A DNA stretch of 64,000 bases, from assembly GCA_028285205.1 (NCBI GenBank), contig JANQQA010000122.1, positions 1 to 64,000 of the forward strand. The letters are read 5' to 3'. How positions within the stretch are numbered: the stretch's first letter is position 1; the number at the start of each line of letters is the position of its first letter. The DNA is from Bythopirellula sp. (GTDB lineage: Bacteria > Planctomycetota > Planctomycetia > Pirellulales > Lacipirellulaceae). Position numbers and translations under genes: made by a program. The notes beneath the pieces were generated by a model. It saw nothing but the letters and a program-made list of their open reading frames with translations, ran no database searches and had not been told where the DNA came from. Shown here in pieces: positions 63,801 through 64,000 of this stretch.

Positions 63801-64000
63801 AGGGAATATACAGCGTGAGCTTGGTCCGCACGAAGGCATCGTCGAGTGCGTGGCCTTCCAGCATGATACCGACTATGTCGCGGCGACATCTGCCGGACAT
63901 TGGTGCTTCTGGGACATTCATCACGGTGACAGAATACAGCAGCGATCAAATTTCGAATACGCTGGCATGAAATCGCTCTGTTTCAGCCCCGACTTCAAAA
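60877..64000 (+). CDS. Membrane Ser/Thr protein kinase with C-terminal WD40 repeats, partial at right edge
   Basis: At least 1041 residues; the frame leaves the window. The kinase domain is about 97-358: glycine loop GTGGFG (105-110), Lys127 (VAVKLPR), HRDLKPDN (catalytic Asp219) and DFG Asp237, with APE-like SPEQARG. A membrane helix (about 384-403) is followed by a short coiled coil (405-450). From about 510 WD40-type repeats start (ITDIAFSPDQDLLASCGNDG), ending in WD or similar. ATG 60877 follows the sigma factor by 18 nt. This layout is common in planctomycetes and may sense cell-surface or periplasmic signals. Confidence 0.93.
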   Translation, partial: MADSDASPADNRSQQIQQVVERFINDPSSRDVGIDSLLAEHADLMPELEDQLRLARMIKDAQANASTVDAVASAWAHSSKAEGDVRLVEEPPQQVGRFELLVRVGTGGFGSVWKARDPHLDRVVAVKLPRSDDLTASDADLFLREARAASQVRHPHIVSIHEVGREGDTIYLVSDFIGGGSLSTRLKEQGYEPREAVQLVETVARALQAVHDHGIVHRDLKPDNILLSRAGAPFLTDFGLAKDINAEVTMTLDGQIMGTPLYMSPEQARGDARRADARSDIYSLGVILFQMLTGELPFRGTPHRIVEQVVNDDPPSLRKLQPTIAVDLETICLRCLEKTPAKRFQTATDLADELRRYLNDEPILSRRIGAFGRAVRWAKRKPFAAALMVLLAVLAIVGPLIAAHEASQSRELALALEDAESQRNRATRREAEAIDAAERAERAQKVAEENAHLAKQGAYNATIGSTNYAWGPQQTRTLIDDPQRCPPESREFAWRHFMYATDRIYDRQLRWHTAPITDIAFSPDQDLLASCGNDGRIVLWDTNTWQPRELYKSNWPLDLKHVTGLAFFPDGNRLLSAHHSGLVQQWNCETGQHVRKVLQASGEIGGMVISPDGKRIAYHTNGLLGFGAGFLSQLCLADLATSEVRVLQSGQWVHQGELSFSPDNQWLASGGNAGDPIVRIWNVASGECSHRIEIKEPTRALEFSPDGRYLFISAFEEVCRYFTQSWTRDVNFLCPLTWVPDATYISDSSKILITTSGPRLTVLNADSGAVMWHTELGEAGLKKVVVSADGRMVAASAEDNSIRIGSFITHSNMEICYGHSSEPINAIQYSPDSNQLFTCGNDSSVVKWNSLTRWPQWRTQTQSEPRAMSVSPDGAQLAVVLADGTVMVLDTHDGSVIKQWSAHSGGRTHVAYSADGRRLITSGQDRRVAVWDTRDYRLLTEIQTKQPPRWFEISGQQTAIATAEDRYVRIYDWTSGNIQRELGPHEGIVECVAFQHDTDYVAATSAGHWCFWDIHHGDRIQQRSNFEYAGMKSLCFSPDFK

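Overview
The window looks like part of a Planctomycetota genome, most likely a Pirellulales-type organism. This is inferred from gene content, not from a database match. The markers are two DUF1559 prepilin-like proteins, four secreted proteins ending in PEP-CTERM sorting signals (three with dockerin-like calcium motifs), a DUF1800/DUF1501 pair, an ECF sigma factor followed by a Ser/Thr kinase with WD40 repeats, and the N-terminal stub of a planctomycete-type integrase beside a tRNA. There is no CRISPR array, no rRNA and no intact mobile element.

Layout. 1-4.7 kb: a minus-strand group of a lipoprotein, a TPR protein, ExbB, ExbD and a protein (running off the left edge) that joins a membrane anchor and a Pro/Glu-rich stalk to an alpha/alpha-toroid domain. 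5-8.7 kb: a BON-domain envelope protein with a clear terminator, a small membrane protein and an exported thioredoxin-fold protein that has lost half of its CxxC motif. 8.9-9.6 kb: a promoter, tRNA-Ile(GAT) and the integrase remnant. 9.7-13.2 kb: cardiolipin synthase, a small potassium channel and a Na+/H+ antiporter. 13.2-18.2 kb: a tripartite AaeAB-like exporter (DUF1656, HlyD and FUSC proteins) divergent from its probable outer-membrane lipoprotein. 18.4-25.4 kb: PEP-CTERM proteins and a DUF1559/EF-hand lipoprotein pair.

25.5-36.1 kb is a complete chemosensory cluster. On the minus strand it reads CheA (HPt-kinase-CheW-CheW-REC), CheW, a 1098-residue receptor with two PAS domains, CheB, CheR and a DUF454 membrane protein. 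CheY and the phosphatase CheX diverge from it on the plus strand and end in a strong terminator. No flagellar or pilus motor gene is visible here.

36.3-52.8 kb is mainly secreted and catabolic: two more PEP-CTERM proteins, the second DUF1559 protein, a Gfo/Idh/MocA-FAD oxidoreductase-glycosylasparaginase operon, an exported protein followed by DUF1800 and DUF1501, and an aldo/keto reductase divergent from a zinc dehydrogenase and an epimerase-like SDR. 52.8-60.1 kb holds a second potassium channel, an RND pump, its membrane-fusion lipoprotein and a divergent outer-membrane factor. That factor is followed after 3 bases by a lipoprotein with 20 cysteines in 102 residues and an exact 20-residue CDDYC repeat. 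60.2-64 kb is the ECF sigma factor and the kinase-WD40 protein, which runs off the right edge.

The two features least explained by known families are the ExbB/ExbD/toroid operon and the Cys-rich lipoprotein attached to the RND system. All calls come from reading the sequence and from family knowledge; no searches were run.
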